Assembly (NCBI GenBank): GCA_018971835.1
Contig: JAGWZW010000008.1
Coordinates: 1 to 64,000 of the forward strand
Source of the DNA: Alphaproteobacteria bacterium
Lineage (GTDB): Bacteria; Pseudomonadota; Alphaproteobacteria; Micropepsales; Micropepsaceae
Direction: 5' to 3'
DNA: 64,000 nucleotides
Positions 38,811 to 49,716 of this stretch are shown here, in pieces. Position 1 is the stretch's first letter; each line of letters opens with the position of its first letter. The notes beneath the pieces are model-generated. The model was not told where the DNA came from. It searched no databases and saw only the letters and a program-made list of their open reading frames with translations. Made by a program: the position numbers and the translations under genes.

Positions 38811-39790
38811 GGAATGAGCACCGCTGCACCGGAGAGCCGGCCCGCCCGCAGATCGTCCAGCGCCGCGTTCGCGCATTCGAGCGGATAGGAAATCGTTTGG
38901 GTTCTGATCTGGTGTTTCGCTGCCAGCGCCAGAAATTCCTCCGCATCCTGGCGGGTGAGATTGGCGACGGAGCGCAGCGAGCGCTCGCCCCACAAAATCT
39001 CGTAGGGAAACGACGGGATGTCGCTCATGTGGATGCCGCCGCAGACCACCGTGCCGCCCGGCCGCACCGCGCGCAAGGCCGCCGGCACCAGCGTACCCAC
39101 CGGCGCGAAGATAATCGCGGCGTCGAGCGGCACGGGCGCGGGTCCGTCGGAATCCCCCGCCCACGCCGCGCCCATTTTTTGGGCAAATGCTTTGGCCACC
39201 GCGTCGCCCGGCTTGACGAAGGCATAGACCTCCTGCCCGCGGGCGTTCGCCACCTGCACGGCGATATGGGCGGCGGCGCCAAAACCGTAGAGCCCAAGGC
39301 GCTTGCCCTCGCCCGCCAGCTTCAGCGCGCGATAGCCGATCAGTCCAGCGCAGAGCAGTGGCGCAACCGCCTCGTCCGAATAATTCTCCGGCAACGCGAA
39401 GGCATAGCGTTCGTCGGCGACGGCAGCGGAGGCGAAGCCGCCGTCGATCTGGTAGCCGGTGAAGCGGGCGTTGGGGCAGAGATTCTCCTCCCCGCGGCGG
39501 CAGAATTCGCATTTGCCGCAGGTCCAGCCCAACCAGGGAATCCCCACCCGCTGCCCGGCCTTGAAGCGGGTCACGCCCGGCCCGACCGCATCGACGATGC
39601 CGACGATCTCATGGCCCGGCGTCAGAGGAAGCCTGGGATGAGGAAGATCCCCGTCCACCACATGCAAATCGGTGCGGCAAACTGCACATGCCTTGACCAC
39701 AACGCGGATTTGCCCAGATCCCGGCTTGGGTGCAGGCAGCTCCATCATCGCGAGCGGCCGGCCTTTTTGCTCGAAACGCATCGCGCGCAT
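38807..39790 (-). CDS. Zinc-dependent alcohol dehydrogenase family protein
   Basis: VCRTDLHVVDGDLPHPRLPLTPGHEIVGIV, CGKCEFCRRGEENLCPNARFTGYQIDGGFA. Confidence 0.95.
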   Translation of the reverse strand: MRAMRFEQKGRPLAMMELPAPKPGSGQIRVVVKACAVCRTDLHVVDGDLPHPRLPLTPGHEIVGIVDAVGPGVTRFKAGQRVGIPWLGWTCGKCEFCRRGEENLCPNARFTGYQIDGGFASAAVADERYAFALPENYSDEAVAPLLCAGLIGYRALKLAGEGKRLGLYGFGAAAHIAVQVANARGQEVYAFVKPGDAVAKAFAQKMGAAWAGDSDGPAPVPLDAAIIFAPVGTLVPAALRAVRPGGTVVCGGIHMSDIPSFPYEILWGERSLRSVANLTRQDAEEFLALAAKHQIRTQTISYPLECANAALDDLRAGRLSGAAVLIP

Positions 39791-39845
39791 TTCCGCCTCC
39801 TTGGCTCACCAGCTTGCCTTTACCGGACGGGCGTCATTCTATGTC

Positions 39846-42632
39846 ATGATCAACCCCGCGCGAGGATGGATTTTGGGCTACGAAGGATCGGACCGGATCG
39901 AACTCATCGACGGTGACGCGCTGCGCCGGGATTTGACGGCGCTTGCCCATGCCGAATCGGATCAAGGCAGGCTGCGCAAGGAAGCCCTGACCCTGATCAA
40001 AAGCCGGTTCTCCGATGCACGCACGCGCATCAGGGAGCGGGTCGAGGCGGGTACTGCGAGCGGCACGACGGCGGCCCGCACGCTCTCGAACCTGCAGGAC
40101 ATCACCATTCAAGTGCTCTACGACTTCGCCACCAAGCATTTCTACTACGCACAGAACCCCACCGAGTCCGAACGGCTCGCAGTGGTTGCCACAGGCGGCT
40201 ATGGCCGCGGCATGCTGGCGCCGGGATCGGACATCGACCTGCTGTTCGTGCGGCCGTTCAAGCAGACGCCCTGGGGCGAAAGCGTCATCGAATTCATCCT
40301 TTACATGCTGTGGGATCTGGGCCTCAAGGTCGGCCATGCCACACGTTCGCTGGGCGAGTGCATGCGCCTGGCCAAGGAAGACATCACGATCTCCACCGCG
40401 CTGCTGGAATCGCGCTTCCTGTGGGGCAACGAAGTCCTCTACGATGACCTGCGCAAGCGCTTCTGGGCGGAAGTGGCGACCGGCACCGGTGCCGATTTCG
40501 TCGAGGCCAAGCTGGCCGAGCGCGACGAGCGCCATGTGCGTCAGGGCGAAAGCCGCTACATCGTCGAGCCCAACATCAAGGAAGGCAAGGGCGGCCTGCG
40601 CGATCTGCAGACGCTCTACTGGATCGGCAAATATCTCTATCACGTCGAGGACGCTGCCGATCTCGTCAAGCACAACGTCTTCACCCAGGACGAATACAAG
40701 GTATTCCAGAAGTCGGATACCTTCCTCTGGGACGTACGGGTGCATCTGCATTACCTGATGGGGCGGGCGGAGGAGCGGCTGTCGTTCGACGCCCAGCCCG
40801 AGCTGGCGCGTCGGTTGGGCTTCGTCAACACGGATCCGCGCAAGGCCGTGGAAGCCTTCATGCGCGCCTACTTTCTTGTTGCCAAGGACGTCGGCGATCT
40901 CACCCGGATTTTCTGCGCCGCGCTCGAAGAGCAGAACAAGAAGCGCAAGCCGTCACTCACCCGCCTGCTGCCGGGCTTTCTCAAGCCGCGCACGGGCGCC
41001 GAAAACTTCTTCGTCGAAAATGGGCGGCTCAATGCCAAGCCCAACGCTTTCCGCGACGATCCGGTCAATCTCGTCCGCATCTTCCATATCGCCGATGCCA
41101 AGGGCGTGGACGTGCATCCGGCGGCACTGCGGGCCATCACGCGCTCCCTCGATCTCATTACCGACAAGGTGCGCGAAAACGCGGATGCAAACCGTCTCTT
41201 TCTCGATATTCTCACCTCGCGCCGCGACTCGGAGACGGCGCTGCGCCACCTGAACGAGGCCGGTGTGTTCGGTGCTTTTGTGCCGGATTTCGGCCGCGTG
41301 GTGGCGCTGATGCAATTCAATATGTACCACCATTATACGGTGGACGAGCACCTGATCCGCGCCGTGGGCTGCGTCGCCGCCATCGAGCGCGGTGAATTGA
41401 AAAACGAGCATCCGCTCTCCACCGACATCATCAGGCGCGTCAAGTCGCGCGAGACGCTCTACTGCGCCATCCTGCTGCACGATATCGCCAAGGGCCTTCC
41501 CGGCCATCATTCCGAGGTGGGCGCCGAGATCGCGCGCCGGCTCTGCCCGCGCTGGGGGTTGTCGGAAAGCGACACCGAGGACGTGGTCTGGCTGGTCGAG
41601 AACCACCTGCTGATGAGCGACGTGGCCCAGCGCCGCGACATCGCCGATCCCAAAACCGTGCGCGATTTCGTAGAGGCGGTGCAGACCCCGGAGATGCTGC
41701 GGCTCCTGCTGATCCTGACCGTGGCCGATATCCGTGCCGTCGGCCCCGGCGTGTGGAACGGCTGGAAAGGCCAGCTCCTGCGCGAGTTGTATCACGAGGC
41801 CGAAGCCGCCATGACCGGCGGCGACACCAGCCCCGCGCGTGCCGCCCGCATCGCCGCCGCCAAGGAGCGGCTGGCCGAGCGGCTGGCCGACCTCTCCGAA
41901 ATGGCCCGGGCTCGCGCCCTGTCGCGCCATTACGACGCCTACTGGCTCGCCTTCGACACCGAGGCGCAGGAGCGCCATGCCCGGATGATGGCGGCGGCCG
42001 ACGCCAAGGGCGATTTGCTTGCGCTCTCGGCCGAAAGCAATGCCTTCCGCGCCGTGTCCGACGTGGTGCTCTATACGCCCGACCATCCGGGCCTGTTCTC
42101 CAAGCTGGCCGGCGCCATTGCCGTCTCCGGCGGCTCGATCGTGGACGCCAAGGCCTTCACCACCACCGATGGCTTCGCGCTCGACGTCTTCTCGGTACAG
42201 GATCAGGAGGGCGCACCCTTCTGCGACGGGGCCCGCACCGAGCGGCTGCGCCAGACCATCGCCAAGACCCTGGCGGGCCAGGTGCTACCCAAGGTCGCGC
42301 TGGCCAAGGCCAAGCTCAAGAAGCGCACCACCGCCTTCCAGGTGCGGCCGCGCGTCCATTTCGACAATGATGCCTCGTCCCACGCCACCGTGATCGAGGT
42401 GGAGGGGCTGGACCGTCCGGGCCTGCTCTACGACGTCACCCACGCCATCTTCCGCTCAGGGGTTTCGATCTCCTCCTCGATGGTGGCGACCTATGGCGAG
42501 CGGGCGATCGACGTCTTCTATGTGCGCGACGGCTACGGCCACAAGATCACCCACAAAGACCGGCTCGACAGCATCGAGAAGCGCCTCTTGAAGGCCCTCG
42601 AAAGCAAACGCCTTGAAGAGGCCCCCGCTTGA
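39846..42632 (+). CDS. glnD: [Protein-PII] uridylyltransferase / uridylyl-removing enzyme
   Basis: GGYGRGMLAPGSDIDLLF nucleotidyltransferase, HD domain (LLHDIAKGLPGHHSEVG), two C-terminal ACT domains. Confidence 0.97.
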   Translation: MINPARGWILGYEGSDRIELIDGDALRRDLTALAHAESDQGRLRKEALTLIKSRFSDARTRIRERVEAGTASGTTAARTLSNLQDITIQVLYDFATKHFYYAQNPTESERLAVVATGGYGRGMLAPGSDIDLLFVRPFKQTPWGESVIEFILYMLWDLGLKVGHATRSLGECMRLAKEDITISTALLESRFLWGNEVLYDDLRKRFWAEVATGTGADFVEAKLAERDERHVRQGESRYIVEPNIKEGKGGLRDLQTLYWIGKYLYHVEDAADLVKHNVFTQDEYKVFQKSDTFLWDVRVHLHYLMGRAEERLSFDAQPELARRLGFVNTDPRKAVEAFMRAYFLVAKDVGDLTRIFCAALEEQNKKRKPSLTRLLPGFLKPRTGAENFFVENGRLNAKPNAFRDDPVNLVRIFHIADAKGVDVHPAALRAITRSLDLITDKVRENADANRLFLDILTSRRDSETALRHLNEAGVFGAFVPDFGRVVALMQFNMYHHYTVDEHLIRAVGCVAAIERGELKNEHPLSTDIIRRVKSRETLYCAILLHDIAKGLPGHHSEVGAEIARRLCPRWGLSESDTEDVVWLVENHLLMSDVAQRRDIADPKTVRDFVEAVQTPEMLRLLLILTVADIRAVGPGVWNGWKGQLLRELYHEAEAAMTGGDTSPARAARIAAAKERLAERLADLSEMARARALSRHYDAYWLAFDTEAQERHARMMAAADAKGDLLALSAESNAFRAVSDVVLYTPDHPGLFSKLAGAIAVSGGSIVDAKAFTTTDGFALDVFSVQDQEGAPFCDGARTERLRQTIAKTLAGQVLPKVALAKAKLKKRTTAFQVRPRVHFDNDASSHATVIEVEGLDRPGLLYDVTHAIFRSGVSISSSMVATYGERAIDVFYVRDGYGHKITHKDRLDSIEKRLLKALESKRLEEAPA

Positions 42633-42668
42633 GGGCATAAGGCCCGATCCTCACAGGGCTTCAGGACC

Positions 42669-43694
42669 ATGACTGCGATCACCCACACCAATCGCGTGCT
42701 CTCCGGCATGCAGCCGACCAACACGCTGCATCTGGGCAACTATCTGGGCGCGCTCAAGAACTGGGTGGCGATGCAGGACCGGATGGAGTGTCTCTATTGC
42801 GTGGTGGACATGCACGCCATCACGCAGGATTCGGGCTACGGCAAGCGCGAGACGCTGGCGGCCTCGATCCGAGAGGTGGCCGCCGCCTACATCGCCAGCG
42901 GCATCGATCCCAAGAAGAGCCCTGTTTTCAACCAGTCCCGGGTACCGGAGCACGCGGAGCTGGCCTGGGTGTTCTCCTGCGTGGCGCGGCTGGGCTGGAT
43001 GGACCGCATGACCCAGTTCAAAGAGAAGACAGGCAAGCACAAGGAGCGGGCCTCCGTCGGGCTCTACACCTACCCGATCCTGATGGCGGCGGACATCCTG
43101 ATCTACCAGGCCACCCATGTGCCGGTGGGCGAGGACCAGAGGCAGCACCTCGAACTGACGCGCGACATCGCCCAGAAGTTCAACAACGATTTCGCCGCGC
43201 CGGGCTTCTTCCCGCTGACCGAGCCGGTGATCACCGGGCCGGCGACGCGCGTGATGAGCCTGCGCGACGGTACCAAGAAGATGTCGAAGACCGACGAAAG
43301 CGACATGTCGCGCATCAACCTCACAGACGACGCCGACACCATCGCCAGCAAGATCCGGAAGGCCCGCACCGATCCCAATCCCCTGCCCGAATCGGCCAAG
43401 GGCCTGGAAGGCCGCCCGGAGGCGGAGAACCTGATCAACATCTATGCCGCCCTCGCCGACGAGGAGGCCGAGACGGTGATCCGCCGCTTCGCCGGGCACC
43501 AGTTCTCAAGCTTCAAGAGCGAACTGGCGGAGCTCGCGGTGGCCAAGCTCACCCCGATCGCTGCGGAGATGCGCCGCCTGCTGGCCGACCCCGCCGAGAT
43601 CGACCGCACGCTGAAGGACGGCGCCCTGCGCGCCCGCGCCATCGCCGCCCCGATCATGGACGAGGTCAAGCGTCTGGTGGGGTTCGTGGGGTAG
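42669..43694 (+). CDS. trpS: Tryptophanyl-tRNA synthetase
   Basis: [25 protein letters not shown] (HIGH-like), [16 protein letters not shown] (KMSKS). Confidence 0.97.
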   Translation: MTAITHTNRVLSGMQPTNTLHLGNYLGALKNWVAMQDRMECLYCVVDMHAITQDSGYGKRETLAASIREVAAAYIASGIDPKKSPVFNQSRVPEHAELAWVFSCVARLGWMDRMTQFKEKTGKHKERASVGLYTYPILMAADILIYQATHVPVGEDQRQHLELTRDIAQKFNNDFAAPGFFPLTEPVITGPATRVMSLRDGTKKMSKTDESDMSRINLTDDADTIASKIRKARTDPNPLPESAKGLEGRPEAENLINIYAALADEEAETVIRRFAGHQFSSFKSELAELAVAKLTPIAAEMRRLLADPAEIDRTLKDGALRARAIAAPIMDEVKRLVGFVG

Positions 43695-43756
43695 GCAAAA
43701 CCCCTTCTGGCCCCGTTGCTAAGTGCCGCAGCCGGTCCCATTTATAAACGGCAGGC

Positions 43757-44821
43757 TTGAGGCGCACGGCGATGGATCTGGGGCAGACGCTCCGCCGAGT
43801 ATGGCGGGACTTGCGGGCAAGGCTGGCTGGGGCGGGGACAAGGTTTCCTCGGGCTTCCGCACCGCAGACCGGCGAAGCCGGCGCCCCCCTCCGCCATGAG
43901 CACCGCTGGGGCCTGTGGGCCCGGGTGGCGCTGGTCGTGGCGCTGCTGCTGGTGGTGGTCTATCCGCTCGATGCTTGGTTCACCAGCCACATCGACGACG
44001 ATCCCGATTTCGGCCCGCCGCCCGTCCAGCTCCATCAGGCGGGCAGCCGGGCGGTTTCCGCGGCCATCGCCCTCATCGACCAGGAGGTCAACCAGCGCGG
44101 CTGGACAGCCAACGCCCCCTGGTTCACGCCCACGGCGCTGCTCGACAACATGCCCAACTATCAGCGGGGCATGATCGAGGCGCTGGGCCGTTTCGCCTTC
44201 GAGCTGACCGACCAGATCGGCCGCGCCCGCGGCTCCTCCGAAGCGGACAAGGATCTGCAGAACGCCGCGGGCCTGCTGCAATATCCGCCGGACGTGTGGG
44301 TGTGGAGCCCATCGGTATCGATCTGGCCAACGGCGACCTCGCAATCGCAGTACCGCAAGGCGATCAAATCGCTCACCGCCTATAATGCGCGACTGGCTGC
44401 CGGACAGGCGGTCTTCGATGCCCGCGCCGACAATCTGCAGTTCACGCTCTCGCGCATGGCGGCGGACCTCGGCTCGTCCTCGGCAGTGATCCAGCAGCAC
44501 ATCCGCCAGACCGCGGGCTTTCCGCTCGAAACCCACACCGACGACGTTTTCTATACGGTGAAAGGGCAGATGTACGCCTATTACATCGTCCTCAAGGGAC
44601 TGCAGGTGGATTTCGCGCCCATCATCAAACAGCGCAATCTGCAGGAACCCTGGGCCAACATGATGGAGAGCTTCCGTGATGCCATCGCGCTGCGGCCGCT
44701 GGTGGTGCTCGATGGCGCGCCGGACAGCGACTTCTTCCCCTGCACGCTGTGCGGCGAAGGCTTCTATCTCTTGCGCGCCCGCACCCAGCTGCGCGAAATC
44801 ACCAATATCCTGCAGCAGTGA
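43757..44821 (+). CDS. DUF2333 family protein
   Basis: N-terminal TM; QEVNQRGWTANAPWFTPTALLDNMPNYQRGMIEALGRFAFELTDQIGR is DUF2333-typical. Confidence 0.85.
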   Translation: MRRTAMDLGQTLRRVWRDLRARLAGAGTRFPRASAPQTGEAGAPLRHEHRWGLWARVALVVALLLVVVYPLDAWFTSHIDDDPDFGPPPVQLHQAGSRAVSAAIALIDQEVNQRGWTANAPWFTPTALLDNMPNYQRGMIEALGRFAFELTDQIGRARGSSEADKDLQNAAGLLQYPPDVWVWSPSVSIWPTATSQSQYRKAIKSLTAYNARLAAGQAVFDARADNLQFTLSRMAADLGSSSAVIQQHIRQTAGFPLETHTDDVFYTVKGQMYAYYIVLKGLQVDFAPIIKQRNLQEPWANMMESFRDAIALRPLVVLDGAPDSDFFPCTLCGEGFYLLRARTQLREITNILQQ

Positions 44822-44865
44822 CGAGGGGGCATGACTGCGGCGGCGAAGACCGCTAAAACCTCGCC

Positions 44866-45627
44866 ATGACCGCAGACCCCGGAACCGTCCTCGTCACCGG
44901 CGCCGCCGCCCGCATCGGCCGGGCCATCACGCTCGACCTCGCCCGCGCCGGCTGGGCCGTGGCGATCCACTACAACAGCTCCGAAGCCGAGGCGCAGGCC
45001 ACTGCGGAAGAAGCCCGGAAGGCCGGCGCACGCGTGGCGCTCGTCAAGGCCGATTTGGGAGCAGAAGCCGAAACCGCCGATCTCGTGAGCCAGGCGACGG
45101 CAGAACTGGGGCCTCTGACGGCGCTCGTCAACAGCGCCTCGCTCTTCGAATATGACGACTGGCAGAGCGCCAGCCGCGAAAGCTGGGACAGGCATCTGGA
45201 AACCAATCTGCGCGCGCCCTTCGTGCTCGCACAGGAATTCGCCCGCGCCCTGCCCACAGGCGTGAAAGGGGCCATCGTTAACCTGATCGACCAGCGCGTC
45301 TTGAAGCCCACGCCACAATTCATGAGCTATGCCTTGAGCAAGGCCGGGCTTCACTGGCTGACGGTGACCCTGGCACAGGCCCTGGCGCCGCACATCCGAG
45401 TGAACGCCGTGGCGCCCGGGCCGGTGCTGCGCAACGCCCGCCAGAGCGAGGCCGATTTTGCCCGCCAGCGCGCCGCCACGATCCTGGGCTGCGGCGCCGC
45501 GCCTGACGACGTCTGCGGAGCGGTGCGCTATCTTCTGGACGCGCCGGCCGTTACCGGCCAAATGATCGCCGTGGACGGCGGCCAGCACCTGATCTGGCAG
45601 ACGCCCGACGTCACCGTGAGAGAATAG
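44866..45627 (+). CDS. SDR family oxidoreductase (pteridine reductase/FolM-like)
   Basis: VLVTGAAARIGRAITLDLARAGWAVAIHYNSSEAEA; YALSKAG; adjacent to folB. Confidence 0.88.
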   Translation: MTADPGTVLVTGAAARIGRAITLDLARAGWAVAIHYNSSEAEAQATAEEARKAGARVALVKADLGAEAETADLVSQATAELGPLTALVNSASLFEYDDWQSASRESWDRHLETNLRAPFVLAQEFARALPTGVKGAIVNLIDQRVLKPTPQFMSYALSKAGLHWLTVTLAQALAPHIRVNAVAPGPVLRNARQSEADFARQRAATILGCGAAPDDVCGAVRYLLDAPAVTGQMIAVDGGQHLIWQTPDVTVRE

Positions 45628-45628
45628 G

Positions 45629-46033
45629 ATGAGCCAGAATTCGAACGTTCAGCCGCTGCGCATCGCCGATGCGGCGCATGCTATCCGCCATGTCTTCATC
45701 CGCAATCTGGTGGTTCATGCCCAGATCGGCATCCATCACCACGAGCGCGGCAACGTGCAGCCGGTGCGCATCAACGTGGACCTCGCTGTCGAAGACGCGG
45801 TGAAGATCGAGGATCGGCTGGATCAGGTCGTGGATTACGCCGACATCACTGAGCGCATCCACGCCATCGTGGCGGCGGGGCACATCAACCTGGCCGAGAC
45901 TTTGGCCGAACGCATCGCCGAGGCCAGCTTCGTCGATCCGCGTGTGAAAGCTGCGCGCGTGCGCGTGGAAAAACTGCACGCCCTGCCCGGCGCCGAAAGC
46001 GCCGGTGTGGAGATCGAGCGGGAGCGGACTTGA
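45629..46033 (+). CDS. folB: Dihydroneopterin aldolase
   Basis: [33 protein letters not shown]...[32 protein letters not shown]. Confidence 0.93.
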   Translation: MSQNSNVQPLRIADAAHAIRHVFIRNLVVHAQIGIHHHERGNVQPVRINVDLAVEDAVKIEDRLDQVVDYADITERIHAIVAAGHINLAETLAERIAEASFVDPRVKAARVRVEKLHALPGAESAGVEIERERT

Positions 46034-47895
46034 CCGACACGCCGACCGCGCTGAAAGGCCCGGCGCGCATCGCCGCCTATGTGAAGACGCTGCCGGATGC
46101 GCCGGGCGTCTATCGCATGCTCGACGACAAGGGCAATGTCCTTTACGTCGGCAAGGCCAAGAGCCTGAAGAAGCGCGTTTCGAACTACGCCAAATCCGGC
46201 GGTCACGACAACCGCATCACCCGCATGATCGCCGAGACGGCGGAGATGCTGTTCGTCACCACCGCCTCGGAGATCGAGGCGCTGCTGCTGGAAAGCAATC
46301 TCATCAAGCGGCTGAAACCGCGCTACAACGTCTCTTATCGTGACGATAAATCCTTCCCCAACATCCTGCTGCGCGAGGATCATCCCTTCCCGCAGCTCCT
46401 GAAGCACCGTGGCGCCAAGACCACCAAGGGCGTCTATTTCGGCCCCTTTGCCAGCGCCGGCGCGGTGACGCGCACGCTCAACACGCTGCAGCGCGCCTTC
46501 CTGTTGCGCTCCTGCTCGGATTCGGTTTTCGGCGCGCGCACGCGGCCCTGCCTGCTCTACCAGATCAAGCGCTGCAGCGCGCCTTGCGTCGGGCGCATCG
46601 ACGAACAGGCCTATGGCGAACTGGTGCGCGAGGCCGAGCGCTTCCTCACCGGCAAAAGCCGAAGCGTGCAGGAAAGCCTGGTCGCCGACATGAACGCGGC
46701 CGCCGAGGCGCTGGACTTCGAGCGCGCCGCGCGCCTGCGCGACCGCATCCGCGCCATGAGCCATATCCGCTCGACCCAGGGCATCAATCCTTCGACCTTC
46801 GAGGATGCCGATGTCTTTGCCGCGTTCATGCAAGGCGGGAATACCTGTATTCAGGTGTTCTTCTTCCGCAGTGGACAGAACTGGGGCAACCGGCCCTATT
46901 TCCCGAAGGCGGCGGCGGAGTTGTCGCCGGGCGAAGTGCTGGGCGCCTTCGTGGCGCAGTTCTACGACGAGCGGCAGGCGCCCGCGCTGGTACTGCTTTC
47001 CGAAGAAATCCCCGAGCGCGACCTGCTTGCCGAGGCGTTGTCCCTGCGTGCGGAGCGCAAGGTCGAGGTTGCCGTGCCGCAGCGCGGCGAGAAGCGCGAG
47101 ATCGTGGAGATGGCGCTGCAGAACGCGCGCGAGCAGCTTGCCCGGCGCCTGGCCGAAAACACCGCGCAGCGCGAGCTGCTGGAAGGCGTGGCCGAACTCT
47201 TCGGCCTCGAAGCGCCGCCCCGCCGCATCGAGGTCTATGACAACTCCCACATCCAGGGCACCAACGCGCTGGGCGGCATGATCGTGGCCGGGCCGGACGG
47301 CTTCGAGAAGGGCGAATACCGCAAGTTCAACATCAAGTCGGAAGACCTCACGCCGGGCGACGACTACGCCATGATGCGCGAGGTACTGACGCGGCGCTTC
47401 ACCCGCCTGGTCAAGGAAAGCGAAACCGACGAGGCCCGCAGCAAATGGCCGGACCTCGTGCTGATCGACGGCGGGCCGGGCCAGCTCAAGGTGGCCGGGG
47501 GCGTGCTGGCGGACCTGGCGGTGGAGGACGTGGCTCTCGTCTCCATCTCCAAGGGGCCGGACCGCGATGCCGGCCGCGAGCATTTCTACATGCCGGGCCG
47601 TGCGCCCTTCCGGCTCGACGTCAAGAGTCCGGTGCTCTACTACCTGCAGCGCCTGCGCGACGAGGCCCATCGCTTCGCCATCGGCAGCCACCGGAAGAAG
47701 CGCGCCAAGGCGCTGGGCGCCAACCCGCTGGACGAGGTGGCCGGCGTGGGCGCGGTGAGGAAGCGGGCTCTGCTTAACCATTTCGGTTCGGCCAGGGCGG
47801 TGGCGGGAGCCAGCCTGGCCGATCTGGAGGCCGTGGAGGGTGTCAGCGCCGCCCTGGCGAAAAAAATTTTCGACTTCTTCCACCCCGCGGGGTAA
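46030..47895 (+). CDS. uvrC: Excinuclease ABC subunit C
   Basis: [59 protein letters not shown]-term HhH. Confidence 0.97.
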   Translation: MTDTPTALKGPARIAAYVKTLPDAPGVYRMLDDKGNVLYVGKAKSLKKRVSNYAKSGGHDNRITRMIAETAEMLFVTTASEIEALLLESNLIKRLKPRYNVSYRDDKSFPNILLREDHPFPQLLKHRGAKTTKGVYFGPFASAGAVTRTLNTLQRAFLLRSCSDSVFGARTRPCLLYQIKRCSAPCVGRIDEQAYGELVREAERFLTGKSRSVQESLVADMNAAAEALDFERAARLRDRIRAMSHIRSTQGINPSTFEDADVFAAFMQGGNTCIQVFFFRSGQNWGNRPYFPKAAAELSPGEVLGAFVAQFYDERQAPALVLLSEEIPERDLLAEALSLRAERKVEVAVPQRGEKREIVEMALQNAREQLARRLAENTAQRELLEGVAELFGLEAPPRRIEVYDNSHIQGTNALGGMIVAGPDGFEKGEYRKFNIKSEDLTPGDDYAMMREVLTRRFTRLVKESETDEARSKWPDLVLIDGGPGQLKVAGGVLADLAVEDVALVSISKGPDRDAGREHFYMPGRAPFRLDVKSPVLYYLQRLRDEAHRFAIGSHRKKRAKALGANPLDEVAGVGAVRKRALLNHFGSARAVAGASLADLEAVEGVSAALAKKIFDFFHPAG

Positions 47896-47918
47896 GCCGG
47901 GGGTGCTAAGGTGTTCCC

Positions 47919-48512
47919 ATGTTCCGTGTGCCCAACATCCTGACAATGCTGCGCATCCTGCTGGTGCCGGTGTTTGCGTTTGCCTTCTGGTTCCCGGGCG
48001 AGACGGCCAGGCTCGTCGCCTTCGCCATCTTCTGCCTGGCGGGGATCAGCGATGCGCTGGACGGGCTGGCCGCGCGCAAGCTCAAGGCCTATTCGGATTT
48101 CGGCCGCATGCTCGATCCCATCGCCGACAAGGTGCTGGTGGCGACCGCGCTGATGATGCTGGTGGCCGGCGGCTCGCTGGACGGTTACAAGCTGGTGCCG
48201 GCGCTGGTGATCCTGGCGCGCGAGATTCTGGTTTCGGGCCTCAGGGAATATCTGGCGGGCGTTCACGTCAGCGTGCCTGTCACCAGCATCGCCAAGATGA
48301 AGACCACCATCCAGATGATCGCCATCGGCGCCATGATCCTGGGACCGATGGCCGACCGCGTCATTCCCGGCGCACAGGCCTTCGCCTATGTGGCGCTGTG
48401 GGTGGCGGCGGCGCTCACGGTCTATACGGGCTATGTCTATTTCCGCGCCGGGATGGTGCATGTCGATACCGACCGCGACACGCGCAGCGGCGGCGCCGGA
48501 GAAGCGGCATGA
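47919..48512 (+). CDS. pgsA: CDP-diacylglycerol--glycerol-3-phosphate 3-phosphatidyltransferase
   Basis: NILTMLRILLVPVFAFAF; DGLAARKLKAYSDFGRMLDPIADK CDP-alcohol motif. Confidence 0.96.
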   Translation: MFRVPNILTMLRILLVPVFAFAFWFPGETARLVAFAIFCLAGISDALDGLAARKLKAYSDFGRMLDPIADKVLVATALMMLVAGGSLDGYKLVPALVILAREILVSGLREYLAGVHVSVPVTSIAKMKTTIQMIAIGAMILGPMADRVIPGAQAFAYVALWVAAALTVYTGYVYFRAGMVHVDTDRDTRSGGAGEAA

Positions 48513-48760
48513 CGCTGGTATACTTCGCCTGGGTACGCCAGAAAGTCGGCGCCGGCGAGGAACGCATCGCGCTTCCCGCTGAGGTGACCACCGTGGCGGA
48601 ACTGGCAGCATTCCTGCGTGCGAAAGGCGGCGGCTATGCCGAAGCCTTTGCCGACGACAAAAGGCTCCGCGTCGCGATCAACCAGGAACATGCCGGCTGG
48701 GACGCGCCCGTTACCGACGCCGACGAGATCGCCTTCTTCCCGCCGGTGACGGGCGGATGA
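48509..48760 (+). CDS. moaD: Molybdopterin converting factor small subunit
   Basis: VYFAWVRQKVGAGEERIALP...INQEHAGWDAPVTDADEIAFFPPVTGG (C-terminal GG). Confidence 0.95.
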   Translation: MTLVYFAWVRQKVGAGEERIALPAEVTTVAELAAFLRAKGGGYAEAFADDKRLRVAINQEHAGWDAPVTDADEIAFFPPVTGG

Positions 48761-48770
48761 ATTATAAGTT

Positions 48771-48796
48771 CCCTCTCCCCCTTCCGAGGGAGAGGG
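48771..48796. repeat. Hairpin-forming intergenic element between moaD and moaE
   Basis: ccctctccc-cctt ccga-gggagaggg inverted repeat. Confidence 0.7.
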
Positions 48797-48812
48797 AGGA
48801 AATTGTTGAGTC

Positions 48813-49259
48813 ATGACGACAAGGATTTCGATCCAGACCCACGACTTCGACGTGAACGCCGAAATCGCAGCCCTGACCGAAGGCCGTAGCGACATCGGCG
48901 CGGTGGTGACCTTTTCAGGCCTGGTGCGCGGCGACGATAGCCTCACCGCCATGACGCTTGAGCATTACCCCGGCATGACCGAGCGGGAGATCGCGGCCCA
49001 TGTGGCGGAAGCGGAGGGCCGCTGGCCGCTTCTTGGCGTGACCGTGATCCACCGCGTCGGCCGGCTGCTGCCCGGCGCGCGCATCGTGCTGGTGGCAGTG
49101 GCCTCGAGCCACCGCGGCGCGGCCTTCGCGGCCGCCGAGTTCCTGATGGACTATCTCAAGACCCGCGCGCCCTTCTGGAAAGAAGAAGAACGCGCGGGAG
49201 ACACGCGCTGGGTCGAGGCGCGCGCCAGCGACGACGACGCGGCGAAGCGGTGGCGCTAG
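48813..49259 (+). CDS. moaE: Molybdopterin synthase catalytic subunit
   Basis: IGAVVTFSGLVRG...LEHYPGMTEREI...HRVGRLLPGARIVLVAVASSHRGAAFAAAEFLMDYLKTRAPFWKEE. Confidence 0.96.
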   Translation: MTTRISIQTHDFDVNAEIAALTEGRSDIGAVVTFSGLVRGDDSLTAMTLEHYPGMTEREIAAHVAEAEGRWPLLGVTVIHRVGRLLPGARIVLVAVASSHRGAAFAAAEFLMDYLKTRAPFWKEEERAGDTRWVEARASDDDAAKRWR

Positions 49260-49301
49260 AGCGTGCCTTCGGCGAGGTGCCTGCGCAGTGGGACGATGAC
49301 G

Positions 49302-49703
49302 TTAGGAATAAACGAGCACACGGTTGATCAGGTCGGTGTCAGTGTATTCGGTGATCTCATGCGCCTTCCCCTCCCGCAGCACGAACACCCAGCAATAGCG
49401 ATTTGGGTAAGGCGGGCCGGCCTTGGTCGTGCTGTGGTTGCGCCCTTCCACGACCACCACATCACCCTCGGCAATGAAACGTTCCGCCGTAACGACATTC
49501 GGCCCGGCGAAGTTTGCATTCAACGGCGCAAGCAAATCCTTGAGAACCGCCTCCTTGCCCTCATAGGTTCGCGACCACGCCGTCGTGCCGATGATGGTCC
49601 ACCGGATGCCGTCGGCCAGCATGTCGACAAACGGCCGCCCGTTGCCCTTGGCCGTCTCGGAGAAAACGTTCTGAAGCATCCGCTTATTGTCGGCGGGGCT
49701 CAT
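49302..49703 (-). CDS. SnoaL-like / NTF2-fold protein
   Basis: MLADGIRWTIIGTTAWSRTYEGKEAVLKDLLAPL...AEGDVVVVEGRNHSTTKAGPPYPNRYCWVFVLREGKAHEITEYTDT. Confidence 0.85.
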   Translation of the reverse strand: MSPADNKRMLQNVFSETAKGNGRPFVDMLADGIRWTIIGTTAWSRTYEGKEAVLKDLLAPLNANFAGPNVVTAERFIAEGDVVVVEGRNHSTTKAGPPYPNRYCWVFVLREGKAHEITEYTDTDLINRVLVYS

Positions 49704-49716
49704 TCTGGCGTTTTCC

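Noticed and set aside
45835-47946. 703-aa minus-strand ORF opposite uvrC
   Set aside because: Shadow ORF of a high-GC gene; product has no recognizable domain while uvrC is unambiguous.
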